DNA of 8,262 bases from Pseudobdellovibrio sp. Lineage in GTDB: Bacteria > Bdellovibrionota > Bdellovibrionia > Bdellovibrionales > Bdellovibrionaceae. The stretch spans positions 1 through 8,262 of the forward strand of contig JANWIU010000098.1 in the NCBI GenBank assembly GCA_025449725.1. Direction: 5' to 3'. The position numbers were made by a program, and so were the translations under genes. Below are positions 1-7,311 of the stretch, piece by piece. Under the pieces are notes generated by a model. The model was not told the DNA's origin. It saw only the letters and a program-made list of their open reading frames with translations, and did not search any database. The first letter of the stretch is position 1, and each line of letters starts with the position of its first letter.

Positions 1-1994
1 CCGGGACCAGATGTATCTTTGAATGGGTCACCAACAGTGTCACCGATTACAGCCGCTTTATGTGCGTCAGAACCTTTTTTGTGACCTGGCAATCCACCCT
101 TTTCAATAAACTTTTTAGCATTATCCCATGCACCACCGGCATTAGCCATGAACAAGCTCATTGCCGCGCCTACAGCCATACCGCCCGCCAACAATCCTGC
201 AAGAGCCTGAGGGCCCATTAAAAAGCCGACTACAACAGGAGCCACGACTGCGATCATGCCAGGTAAAATCATTTCATAAAGTGCCGCTGAAGTTGCGATA
301 TCAACAATCTTCGCAGGTTGTGGTTCTGCTTTACCTTGCAGTAAGCCCGGAATTTCTTTGAACTGACGAGCGATCTCAACCACGATTTTTCCTGCCGCTT
401 TACCCACAGAAGTCATTGTTGTGGCACCAACTAAGAATGGCAAAATCGAACCTAATCAAATACCGATCAAAACTCCTGATGAAGTTAAATCCAGTTGCAT
501 CGGAGCCATGCTGGCCTGTGCTCGCACGTGATTTACTTCCATGTTAAACGCAGAGAAAAGCGCTAACACAGTCAAGATCGCAGAACCGATCGCAAAACCT
601 TTACCGATTGCTGCCGTTGTATTTCCAACTGCATCTAACTCGTCTGTGATTTCACGAACTTTCGGATCAAGACCTGACATCTCAGAAATACCGCCGGCAT
701 TGTCAGCGATAGGTCCATAAGCATCAACTGTCATGACTACAGCGGTACCTGCTAACATTCCTACAGCCGCAATAGCAATCCCGTAAAGACCTAACATTCT
801 ATCAGCGATGTAAGCCGCAATCACAACCACCAAAATCGGTGCTGCAACTGATTCCATACCCACAGCTAATCCGCGGATAACACCTGTACCTGCTCCTGTT
901 TGAGCCGCTTCCGCAACTAAACGAATTGGTCTCATCGCCGTGTAGTATTCAGTAATTAAACCGATCAAAGCTCCACCGAACGCACCGGCAGCTAAAGCCC
1001 AAGTCACGTTTTGTGAAACGCCCATCGAAGGCATTAATAAAAATGAAACTACAGTTAAAATAACCGGAGGTAACATTAAAGAAGAACGCAATACCGTAGC
1101 GGGCTTAGAGTTCTTAAGTGCACGGGCTGCAAAAATCACAACGATAGAAATGACTAAACCGATAGTAGATAAAATCAATGGAAGTCCAACACCGATTACA
1201 CGGACTGTGCTTTCAGCTTCCTGATCAACTAAGATAGACATCAATTTTGACGGATCAATTGTCAATGCGATTGCCATTGCTGCAACGATCGCTGCAACCA
1301 TAGATTCATAAATGTCCGCGCCCATTCCGGCAACGTCACCGACATTGTCACCAACGTTATCCGCGATAACACCCGGATTACGTGGATCATCTTCAGGAAT
1401 ATTTTCAATAACTTTACCGGCGATGTCCGCACCAACGTCCGCAGCTTTTGTATAAATACCGCCGCCGATACGCGCGAATAATGCGATTGAAGAAGCACCC
1501 ACTGCAAACGAATGAAGGATGGTTCCTAAGTTGTTACTGTGTTGGTAGAAGTAATAAACTAACCCAAGACCGATTAAGCCAAGACCTGCAACGGCAAGCC
1601 CCATTACTGCTCCACCGTCTAAGGCAACTAAAAGAGCATCACCTTTTGTAGACGTTGCCGCTGCTTGAGTTGTTCTAACGTTAGCGTAAGTTGCCGCTTT
1701 CATACCAATGAAACCTGCAAGCAATGACAAGAATGCGCCGGTGATAAACCACATGGCCGCTTCACTTCCCAGTGCGTACATCATGAGTCCGCCGACAACA
1801 ACACAGTAAAAAGCCAATACATAATATTCACGTTTTAAAAACGCCATGGCTCCTTCGCGAATGTAACCCGCGATACGGTTCATTGTTTCATTTCCGGCTG
1901 GCTGACGCTTTACTCGGAAGTATAATAACGCCGCTACAATAAGGCCCATTACACCTGCTACAATTGGAGAAACCAGGTACACTCCTGAATCCAT
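1..1994 (-). CDS. hppA: Membrane-bound ion-pumping pyrophosphatase HppA, 3' end cut by window, with one internal in-frame TGA
   Basis: HppA hydrolyses cytoplasmic PPi to 2 Pi and uses the energy to pump H+ or Na+ across the membrane. The frame encodes 512 residues, a TGA (456-458), then 151 more residues to the edge. Family motifs are present on both sides. Before the stop: GMKAATYANVRTTQAA (98-112), DVGADIAGKV (187-196), EDDPRNP (201-207), IADNVGDNVGD (210-220), VDAYGPIADNAGG (423-435) and GNTTAAIGKG (457-466). After it: NAGGAWDNAKK (618-628) and GDTVGDPFKDTSGP (651-664). About 664 codons are visible against a usual length near 670-720, so only a short C-terminus is missing. Alternating hydrophobic helices run throughout. 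A461 and G464 match the K+-dependent subgroup; pumped ion is not decided. The ATG at 1994 is supported by AAGGAG (2003-2008) eight bases upstream. The family call is very secure. Whether the gene is functional depends on the TGA. If the stop is real, the product lacks essential active-site residues. Confidence 0.95.
456..458 (-). other. In-frame TGA inside hppA
   Basis: Codon 513 of hppA reads TGA between GVLIGI and LGSILPFL, within a predicted transmembrane helix. From memory of the family, homologues have Leu or Phe here (pattern GLLIGG or GLFIGG). A Leu codon TTA would differ from TGA by one base. No other stop or frameshift follows in this frame through 151 codons. The first downstream ATG (414-416) has no visible Shine-Dalgarno sequence, so reinitiation is unlikely. 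A single-base sequencing or assembly error or a recent nonsense mutation is most likely; programmed readthrough is possible but unsupported. Confidence 0.9.
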
Positions 1995-2020
1995 AACTTT
2001 GACTCCTTGTTTATGAATAA

Positions 2021-2049
2021 AAATTAGGTTTTTCAGCTACTTAAGTCAA
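2021..2049 (-). promoter_or_regulatory. Likely sigma70-type promoter for hppA
   Basis: The 88-bp gap between the glycosyltransferase stop and the hppA start holds a perfect-looking -35 TTGACT (2044-2049, minus strand). A 17-base spacer follows, then a weak -10 TAATTT (2021-2026). Transcription would start near 2014 and give a leader of about 20 bases containing the AAGGAG ribosome site at 2003-2008. The -35 and spacing are good, but the -10 matches the consensus at only about three positions. No Pho-box-like direct repeat is visible. The rest of the gap shows nothing else I can support. Confidence 0.45.
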
Positions 2050-2082
2050 TAGAAGGATTCGGAGTGAACTAAAAATGGGCAC

Positions 2083-3192
2083 CTATAAGAAGCTTTGCGC
2101 CTCAAGTATCAATGAATCTACCGACAAATTGTTAATGTCATACGGATTTTCTAATGTGCTGGGAGCATACACAACCCGGGAATTTTTATGGGCCGGAGCC
2201 CAAATTAACGAGTTTTTTTCATCTGTATCTTGGCGGTAGACAGCCACCAGGTTTTTTTCAAGCGCGGCTGCCAGATGCACCCACGCTGTGTCCGGTGTGA
2301 TGACCAGATCCGACTGATTGATCAAAGCCAGATTGTCCTGCAGGGAATAAATTTGGGGCAATTGCTTCCAGTTTTCTAAGTTTAATTCCGCACGCCATTC
2401 GTTTAAAATTCGGTGATCGCCAGAATTGGCCGCACTAACGACCACGAGATTTCCAATATTAATCAGCTTTTTAACGATTTCAAATGTCGTCTCTTTAGAA
2501 AAATTTCTTAATCTGGCGCCGGCAAAACTGTTTAAGACTACAATTTTTTTGCCCGCAAAAGGCGACAGTGCCGCGTTGACCTTTTGAAGAGAGTCTTTTT
2601 TTAACTCTACTACATACTTTAGATCTGCATCTTGAACGCCCATGAGTTCAATCAATTTTCGGTACCGGATTAATACATGGTGTGTGCTTTCATTATAATC
2701 GGCCGTAGCTGAAAAAACCTTATAATCAGAGTTTAAGAAACCGATCTTAGCTTCACTCTTAAGTGAACTCAGTAACATAACTACACGCGGGCTCAAAATG
2801 TGTGATGTGTTTACAATAAATTTATAGGTATTTCTTTTTAAGATTCCGTTAACTTTTAACAAAGATCCAAAGCCCTTTTTACATGTGACTACGTCATTTA
2901 CAAATGATAGCCCCCGGTAAATTTCGGCAGTCTGTGGGCCCGCAAGAACAATCAACTTCTTATCTGGATAGGCTTGCTTTATTGATTTCAAAAAACCGGT
3001 AGAAACAACTGCGTCGCCCAGCTTGTCATCTAATCTGAATACCAAAATATTTTTTTCAGCCTGGCCCGGCCCTAATAAATTCCTGCGGTGATCGAAAAAA
3101 AAATTCGTCAGCTGCAGACGTATTTTTCTGAAGTAATCAATTCGCTTGTGGTTCCAGGCCCGTATGATTTTATCTATTTCTTTAAAACTCAT
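2083..3192 (-). CDS. Glycosyltransferase family 9 protein (heptosyltransferase-like)
   Basis: A 369-residue cytoplasmic or membrane-associated GT-B enzyme of the ADP-heptose:LPS heptosyltransferase type, expected to add a heptose (or related sugar) to the LPS core. The N-terminal domain carries RLDDKLGDAVVS (53-64), the GT9 signature R-x-D-x-x-GD. The C-terminal nucleotide-sugar domain carries DLVITPDTAWVHLAAAL (295-311), matching the family's TPDT..xHLAAAL motif. Residues 1-45 are basic and lack a signal peptide. The ATG at 3192 is chosen because it forms a TAATG overlap with the gmhA stop, the same junction seen elsewhere in this operon. A TTG start at 3249 would add 19 residues over a 58-bp overlap and has no better ribosome site. 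No clear Shine-Dalgarno precedes 3192, so translation is probably coupled to gmhA. gmhA next door supports a heptose acceptor pathway, but the exact acceptor and linkage cannot be read from sequence. The stop is TAG. Confidence 0.88.
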   Translation of the reverse strand: MSFKEIDKIIRAWNHKRIDYFRKIRLQLTNFFFDHRRNLLGPGQAEKNILVFRLDDKLGDAVVSTGFLKSIKQAYPDKKLIVLAGPQTAEIYRGLSFVNDVVTCKKGFGSLLKVNGILKRNTYKFIVNTSHILSPRVVMLLSSLKSEAKIGFLNSDYKVFSATADYNESTHHVLIRYRKLIELMGVQDADLKYVVELKKDSLQKVNAALSPFAGKKIVVLNSFAGARLRNFSKETTFEIVKKLINIGNLVVVSAANSGDHRILNEWRAELNLENWKQLPQIYSLQDNLALINQSDLVITPDTAWVHLAAALEKNLVAVYRQDTDEKNSLIWAPAHKNSRVVYAPSTLENPYDINNLSVDSLILEAQSFL

Positions 3193-3800
3193 TACGGACG
3201 GTAAGAAATCACTTTTTCTTCGATGAGCTTCTTTTCTAAAACCAGACAAACTGTATGGTAAAGAATTTCATGAACTTCCTGAATGCGTGCTGTATTCGGC
3301 CCAGGTACGACCAGATTAATGTCAGCCATTTTTTCTTTAACTGCTTTACCGCCGTCTTTACCGGATAACAATACAGACTTCGCCCCGATTTTTTTACACA
3401 TGGCAAAGCACTTCAAAATATTCGGGGAATTGCCTGAAGTCGTGATTCCCATAAACATATCCTTAGGGCCCATTAATGCTTCTACCTGACGGGAAAAAAT
3501 CTCATCATAACTGAAGTCATTTCCTGCTGCAGTTATAATGGAGGTATCAACGGTTAAGGCGACCGCTTTAATGGGATCACGGTTTGTACTTAATTTTACA
3601 ACCAGCTCTGCAACAAAGTGCTGAGCATCGGCAGCTGAGCCACCATTACCTGCAACGTATAGTCCGCCGCCATTTTTGTAAACTTTGACCATTTCATTGA
3701 TCATGTTTTCAAAATCATTATGTAACGTCGACGCGTCTTGAAGAGCTTTCAGGTTTGCGGCTGCTTCGTTAATTTCTTTAAGTAAAGTATCCTTAATCAT
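3192..3800 (-). CDS. gmhA: D-sedoheptulose-7-phosphate isomerase GmhA
   Basis: GmhA converts sedoheptulose 7-phosphate to D-glycero-D-manno-heptose 7-phosphate, the first committed step to ADP-heptose for LPS core (or S-layer/capsule heptose). The 202 residues form a single SIS domain, close to the usual 190-200. The phosphate-sugar loop GNGGSAADAQH is at 51-61, AAGNDFSYDEIF at 91-102 and TSGNS at 121-125. H61, E65, Q174 and H182 line up with the catalytic/zinc residues I recall for E. coli GmhA (H61, E65, Q172, H180), so activity is expected. The ATG at 3800 has GGAG (3806-3809) five bases upstream and lies 14 bp after the galU stop. Its TAA overlaps the glycosyltransferase ATG by one base. 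The related SIS protein DiaA is an alternative, but the operon context and the conserved catalytic set favour GmhA. The later heptose genes (hldE, gmhB, hldD) are not in the window. Confidence 0.93.
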   Translation of the reverse strand: MIKDTLLKEINEAAANLKALQDASTLHNDFENMINEMVKVYKNGGGLYVAGNGGSAADAQHFVAELVVKLSTNRDPIKAVALTVDTSIITAAGNDFSYDEIFSRQVEALMGPKDMFMGITTSGNSPNILKCFAMCKKIGAKSVLLSGKDGGKAVKEKMADINLVVPGPNTARIQEVHEILYHTVCLVLEKKLIEEKVISYRP

Positions 3801-3814
3801 GTCGTCTCCAAAAA

Positions 3815-4699
3815 CTATTTTATTTTTCCACGAAGATAATTCATTAAATCCTGGCTTAGTTCGGGATGCTCAAGCGCAAGATCGATATTGGCAATTAAAA
3901 AACCCAGTTTGTCACCGGCATCGTACCGGCGCGACGGGAAGCTGTACGCTTTCATCTCTGATTGCCGTGCCAATTCGCACATGGCATCACTCAGCTGAAT
4001 TTCTCCATTTTTACCAGGTTTTGTACTTTCGAGATATTTAAAAATTTCAGAATTAAACACATAACGGCCCGGTAATGCCCAGGTCGAAGGTGCTTTATCT
4101 GCTGTAGGCTTTTCGACAACAGACAAAACCTTTTTCCCTTTAGATAAATCTTTATTGTCCGGCCCCACGTCCACAATTCCGTATTTATGAGTATCTTTCG
4201 GCTCTACCGGAAGCACCCATACAGAGCTGGCCCCTGTCTCACAACTTTGTTTACCTAAAAAGCCCGTGATATTTTCGCTTTCAGTTTTAGCAAAAGTAAT
4301 TTCATCACCCAGCATAACGGCAAAAGCTTCATCGCCTACAACAGGCTTAGAACAATAAACAGCATGACCTAGTCCCAATGCAGCCTTTTGACGAATAGAA
4401 ATAATATTAATGGAGGAGCGAATGCGTTTGATGCTTTCAAGAAGATCACTCTTGCCGTCCTTAGCGAGCTTTTCTTCCAACTCATAGGACACATCGAAGA
4501 AGTCCTCGATTGCGGTTTTACCGCGGCCTTGAATTAAAACAACGTCTTCAATTCCGGCCTGCATAGCTTCTTCGATGACATACAAAATTGTCGGCTTATC
4601 GACAATGGGTAACATTTCTTTCGGAATTGTTTTTGTTGCAGGAAAGAACCGTGTTCCTAAACCTGCTGCCGGTATGATTGCTTTTTTAATTTTACTCAT
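3815..4699 (-). CDS. galU: UTP--glucose-1-phosphate uridylyltransferase GalU
   Basis: GalU makes UDP-glucose and PPi from UTP and glucose 1-phosphate, supplying glucosyl, galactosyl and uronic-acid donors for LPS, capsule and glycogen-type polymers. The 294 residues match the usual bacterial length. The nucleotide-binding start AAGLGTRFFPATK (11-23) continues into IPKEMLPIVDKP (25-36). Further family blocks are QGRGKTAIEDFFD (57-69), RQKAALGLGHAV (103-114), GDEI (131-134, where GDD/GDE holds the metal-binding Asp), VEKP (195-198), GEIQLSDAM (232-240) and YDAGDKLGFL (259-268). The ATG at 4699 shares its A with the pstB TAA stop (TAATG). GGAAG lies about nine bases upstream. Placement directly after pstB, where phoU often sits in other bacteria, is unusual. 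RfbA/RmlA-type thymidylyltransferases are shorter in this N-terminal region and lack the RQ..LGLGHAV block, so GalU is the firm choice. The stop is TAG. Confidence 0.95.
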   Translation of the reverse strand: MSKIKKAIIPAAGLGTRFFPATKTIPKEMLPIVDKPTILYVIEEAMQAGIEDVVLIQGRGKTAIEDFFDVSYELEEKLAKDGKSDLLESIKRIRSSINIISIRQKAALGLGHAVYCSKPVVGDEAFAVMLGDEITFAKTESENITGFLGKQSCETGASSVWVLPVEPKDTHKYGIVDVGPDNKDLSKGKKVLSVVEKPTADKAPSTWALPGRYVFNSEIFKYLESTKPGKNGEIQLSDAMCELARQSEMKAYSFPSRRYDAGDKLGFLIANIDLALEHPELSQDLMNYLRGKIK

Positions 4700-5472
4700 T
4701 ATCCAAATCTTCCAGTAATATAGTTTTCAGTTCTTTGTTCTTTGGGATTTGTAAAGATCTGGTCACTCTCGCCGAATTCGATCAAATCCCCAAGGTACAT
4801 AAACGCAGTATAATCTGCCGTTCTCGCCGCTTGATGCAAATTATGGGTCACCATTAGAATAGTAACTGATTTCTTAAGCTCAGCCAATAATTCTTCAATA
4901 TGGGCTGTTGATATCGGGTCCAAGGCCGAAGTCGGTTCGTCCAAAAGCAATAGATCTGGTTCAGTGGCTAAGGCTCTTGCGATACAAAGCCGTTGTTGCT
5001 GCCCACCGGACAAAGCAGCCGCGGATGTATGTAACCGTGCTGAGACCTCGCCCCACAGTCCTGCTTTTTTTAAAGAATCTTCAACTTTGTCATCAATGTA
5101 AGAGCGCTTCTTAATGCCCCTTACCCGTAATCCGTAAGCTATGTTTTCAAAAATGCTCTTAGGAAACGGGTTCGGTTTTTGAAATACCATTCCCACTTTC
5201 ATTCTGACTTCGATCGGGTCAACTGTGGTGGATAAAATATTCACAGACTCCGGGTACAATTTAATTTCACCTTCGTATTTTACCTGTCCGTAAAGGTCGT
5301 GCATCCGGTTAAAACATCGAAGCAATGTTGATTTCCCGCAACCTGACGGACCAATTAAAGCGGCCACTTTATTTTGGTAGATCGGCAAATTAATGGACCG
5401 GATAACTTTGACAGCCGGTGAATATCCGAAACTTAAATTAAGTACCTCTGCTTTTTTCAACTTTTCTACCAT
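4699..5472 (-). CDS. pstB: Phosphate ABC transporter ATP-binding protein PstB
   Basis: The cytoplasmic ATPase that drives the PstCA channel for high-affinity phosphate uptake. The 257 residues are the standard PstB length. Walker A GPSGCGKST is at 41-49, the Q-loop QKPNPFP begins at 98, the ABC signature LSGGQQQRL is at 154-162, Walker B LLLLDEP at 174-180, the D-loop SALD at 182-185 and the switch His at 210 (THNLHQAAR). The C-terminus YITGRFG is typical of PstB. I start at the ATG at 5472, not the upstream in-frame ATG at 5601. The 5472 start gives the family N-terminus, has AAGGAA just upstream, and overlaps the pstA stop by only 7 bp. The longer version would add 43 unrelated residues read through pstA. 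The stop TAA overlaps the galU ATG. All catalytic residues are present. Confidence 0.96.
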   Translation of the reverse strand: MVEKLKKAEVLNLSFGYSPAVKVIRSINLPIYQNKVAALIGPSGCGKSTLLRCFNRMHDLYGQVKYEGEIKLYPESVNILSTTVDPIEVRMKVGMVFQKPNPFPKSIFENIAYGLRVRGIKKRSYIDDKVEDSLKKAGLWGEVSARLHTSAAALSGGQQQRLCIARALATEPDLLLLDEPTSALDPISTAHIEELLAELKKSVTILMVTHNLHQAARTADYTAFMYLGDLIEFGESDQIFTNPKEQRTENYITGRFG

Positions 5473-6365
5473 TTGTATTTCCTTCGGAAGCGGTAACGGA
5501 TGTAAATCGCTGTGGCATTCAATAGAAGTGTCATTGTTAATAAAACTAATCCGGCTGCGGCCGCATTCACATGAAACTCTTCTTGTGGTCTGGAGACCCA
5601 ATTAAACATTTGTATCGGCATCACTGTATACGGATCCAACAGCCACTGAAACGACACAAACGGCGGTTCTGCCATCACCGGCGGAGTCGGCAAAAAAGCA
5701 ATGAAAGTTAAGGCCCCTACTGTTAACAGTGGCGCCGTCTCGCCAATGGCGCGCGAAAGTGCAATCACGACTCCGGTTAAAATACCGCCGGAAGAATACG
5801 GCAAAATATGGTTCCACACCGTTTGCCACTTCGTTGACCCCAAAGCATAACAAGCCTCTCTGATATGCGAAGGAATAGTCCGAATGGCTTCTCGTGTGGT
5901 CACAATGATGATTGGTAAAATCAAAAGACCCAGTGTCAACCCGGCCGTGATAATCGACTGCCCTAACTGAAAATGATAAACAAAAATACCAAGCGCCATC
6001 AGGCCGTACGTAATGGAAGGAATTCCGGCAAGATTTAAAATATTAATTTCAATTAGTTTAGTCAGCCAATTTTTTCCGGCGTACTCTTCAAGATAAATGC
6101 CCGTAGCCACACCAAGGGGAATGGCCAGCATCGCCGTCACCATCACGACCGTGAGGCTTCCGACCCAGGCTGAATAAATTCCGGCTTTTTCGGGAAAGCG
6201 TGAAGCGAACGACATAAAAAAAGCGGCTGAAATTCTTGGCCAACCGGTCATCGCCATATCAACGATCAAACTCAGTAAAGTAATGAGCGCAAACAGCAGC
6301 GAGCCCAGGCCAACTAACCAAAAAACTGCATCCTGTCTTTTTAAGCGTTCGACTTGCTTTTGCAT
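5466..6365 (-). CDS. pstA: Phosphate ABC transporter permease PstA
   Basis: An inner-membrane permease that pairs with PstC to form the phosphate channel. It has 299 residues and about six hydrophobic segments (roughly 17-37, 67-91, 106-131, 137-157, 192-225 and 266-290). The cytoplasmic EAA loop that docks on PstB is at 170-189 (REACYALGSTKW, then the closing ILP). The Pst permease blocks GIPSITYGL (114-122) and SRAIGETAPLL (204-214) are clear. The Pro-rich periplasmic stretch around 226-260 is usual for PstA. The C-terminus is strongly basic (RYRFRRKYKW), consistent with a cytoplasmic end. The ATG at 6365 overlaps the pstC TAA by one base, with GAAGG about seven bases upstream. The TAG stop lies inside the first codons of pstB. 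Confidence 0.95.
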   Translation of the reverse strand: MQKQVERLKRQDAVFWLVGLGSLLFALITLLSLIVDMAMTGWPRISAAFFMSFASRFPEKAGIYSAWVGSLTVVMVTAMLAIPLGVATGIYLEEYAGKNWLTKLIEINILNLAGIPSITYGLMALGIFVYHFQLGQSIITAGLTLGLLILPIIIVTTREAIRTIPSHIREACYALGSTKWQTVWNHILPYSSGGILTGVVIALSRAIGETAPLLTVGALTFIAFLPTPPVMAEPPFVSFQWLLDPYTVMPIQMFNWVSRPQEEFHVNAAAAGLVLLTMTLLLNATAIYIRYRFRRKYKW

Positions 6366-7309
6366 TACTTAGCCTTCTTCTCTACTCGAGAGCGGATCCG
6401 CTGCCCGATTAAATTAAAGATTAACGTAAATAACAACAGCACAGATCCCGCGACATAAATGGTTTTATAACCGATTGATCCTTGCGGCAGATCTCCCATA
6501 CTGACTTGTACAATGTAGGCCGTTAGAGTTTCTGTTGATTCAAGCGGGTTAAAGCTTAAACGTGGTTGTAAACCCGCCGCAATGGCCACAACCATGGTTT
6601 CACCCAATGCACGCGATATTCCCAGAACATAAGCCGATGCAATACCTGAAAATGCAGAGGGAATAACAACTTTAAATGAAGTTTGAAAATTTGAAGCGCC
6701 CAAAGCCAAACTGCCTTCGCGCAAATAAACCGGCACGGCCCGCATTGCGTCTTCAGTCAAACTGCTGATGTACGGAATAATCATGACGCCCATAACGAGC
6801 CCCGCACTTAATGCATTGAAGCTGGAAAGATCAGGGAATATTTTTTGCAATAACGGAGTTATAAAAAGTAAAGCGAAGTAACCATAAACCACGGTCGGTA
6901 CCGCTGCCAACAGCTCAAGAACCGGCTTCAAAACTTCGCGAACGCGCGCCGAACAGTATTCACTTAAAAACACAGCAGTGATGGTTCCCAGAGGAATCGC
7001 AACAGATAAGGCAATAGCAGTCGTTAATACCGTGCCCGACACAAGAGTCATTATTCCGTACTTCGGGTCTTCAAACAGCGGAGTCCATTCGCTATCGAAC
7101 AAAAATTGACGAAGGCTGACTTCTTGAAAGAACGGAAGCGCTTCTTTAAGTAAAGTCCACACGACTCCGAATGTAATAAGAACGGAGCTGGCGGCACAGC
7201 AAAACAACATGGATTTGATAAGTAGTTCTTTAACTTCCCGGACTCGGCGCTTAAAACTTTTCGGGTCTGAGAAGCCTTCTTTCACGCCCTCACTCACGCC
7301 TTTTCTCAT
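6365..7309 (-). CDS. pstC: Phosphate ABC transporter permease PstC
   Basis: The second inner-membrane permease of the phosphate importer. It has 314 residues. A charged cytoplasmic leader (about 1-32) precedes the first membrane helix (33-55). A periplasmic segment with the Pst-typical EWTPLFEDPKYGI (74-86) follows, and then the permease domain. AAVPTVVYGYFAL (135-147), the EAA loop REGSLALGASNF (197-208, closing at P217) and SRALGETMVVAIAAG (232-246) are family signatures shared in part with PstA. The ATG at 7309 lies 2 bp after the manC stop with a weak AGG-type site. In-frame GTG codons at 7298 and 7286 within the leader are possible alternative starts and would remove about 4-8 residues. 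No pstS lies directly upstream, where it often sits. The TAA overlaps the pstA start. Confidence 0.95.
   Translation of the reverse strand: MRKGVSEGVKEGFSDPKSFKRRVREVKELLIKSMLFCCAASSVLITFGVVWTLLKEALPFFQEVSLRQFLFDSEWTPLFEDPKYGIMTLVSGTVLTTAIALSVAIPLGTITAVFLSEYCSARVREVLKPVLELLAAVPTVVYGYFALLFITPLLQKIFPDLSSFNALSAGLVMGVMIIPYISSLTEDAMRAVPVYLREGSLALGASNFQTSFKVVIPSAFSGIASAYVLGISRALGETMVVAIAAGLQPRLSFNPLESTETLTAYIVQVSMGDLPQGSIGYKTIYVAGSVLLLFTLIFNLIGQRIRSRVEKKAK
7277..7300 (-). repeat. Two tandem imperfect 12-bp units in the pstC leader
   Basis: On the minus strand GGCGTGAGTGAG (7289-7300) is followed directly by GGCGTGAAAGAA (7277-7288) and then another GGC. The units differ at two positions and encode GVSE-GVKE-G near the PstC N-terminus. 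The repeat keeps frame, so gain or loss of a unit would only lengthen or shorten the charged cytoplasmic leader. It could be a chance feature of a low-constraint region. Confidence 0.5.
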
Positions 7310-7311
7310 AC

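Noticed and set aside
161..361. Plus-strand open frame opposite hppA
   Set aside because: Antisense shadow of a well-conserved HppA C-terminal region; low-complexity product with no family resemblance.
456..458. Selenocysteine or Gly (code 25) decoding of the hppA TGA
   Set aside because: No convincing hairpin follows the TGA, selenocysteine is not known in this family, and the gene content does not suit the candidate phyla that read TGA as Gly.
1262..1651. Two open frames (minus 1262-1507 and plus 1448-1651) inside hppA
   Set aside because: They lie wholly within the motif-rich HppA frame and encode no recognisable protein.
2039..2046. Perfect 8-bp palindrome ACTTAAGT overlapping the hppA -35
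   Set aside because: Short, AT-rich and without flanking symmetry; expected by chance.
2071..2101. Possible intrinsic terminator after the glycosyltransferase gene (GGCGC ... GTGCC, then CATTTTT on the minus strand)
   Set aside because: The stem is only five pairs including a G-U, the loop is 14 bases, and it overlaps the end of the coding sequence; too weak to call.
3283..4176. Open frames on either strand inside gmhA and galU
   Set aside because: Alternate-frame shadows of conserved enzymes; none has a ribosome site or recognisable motif.
5473..5601. 43-residue N-terminal extension of PstB
   Set aside because: It is pstA sequence read in another frame; the ATG at 5472 has a ribosome site and gives the family N-terminus.
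5602..5853. Cys- and Arg-rich open frame on the minus strand within pstA
   Set aside because: Alternate-frame shadow of PstA membrane and EAA-loop coding sequence.
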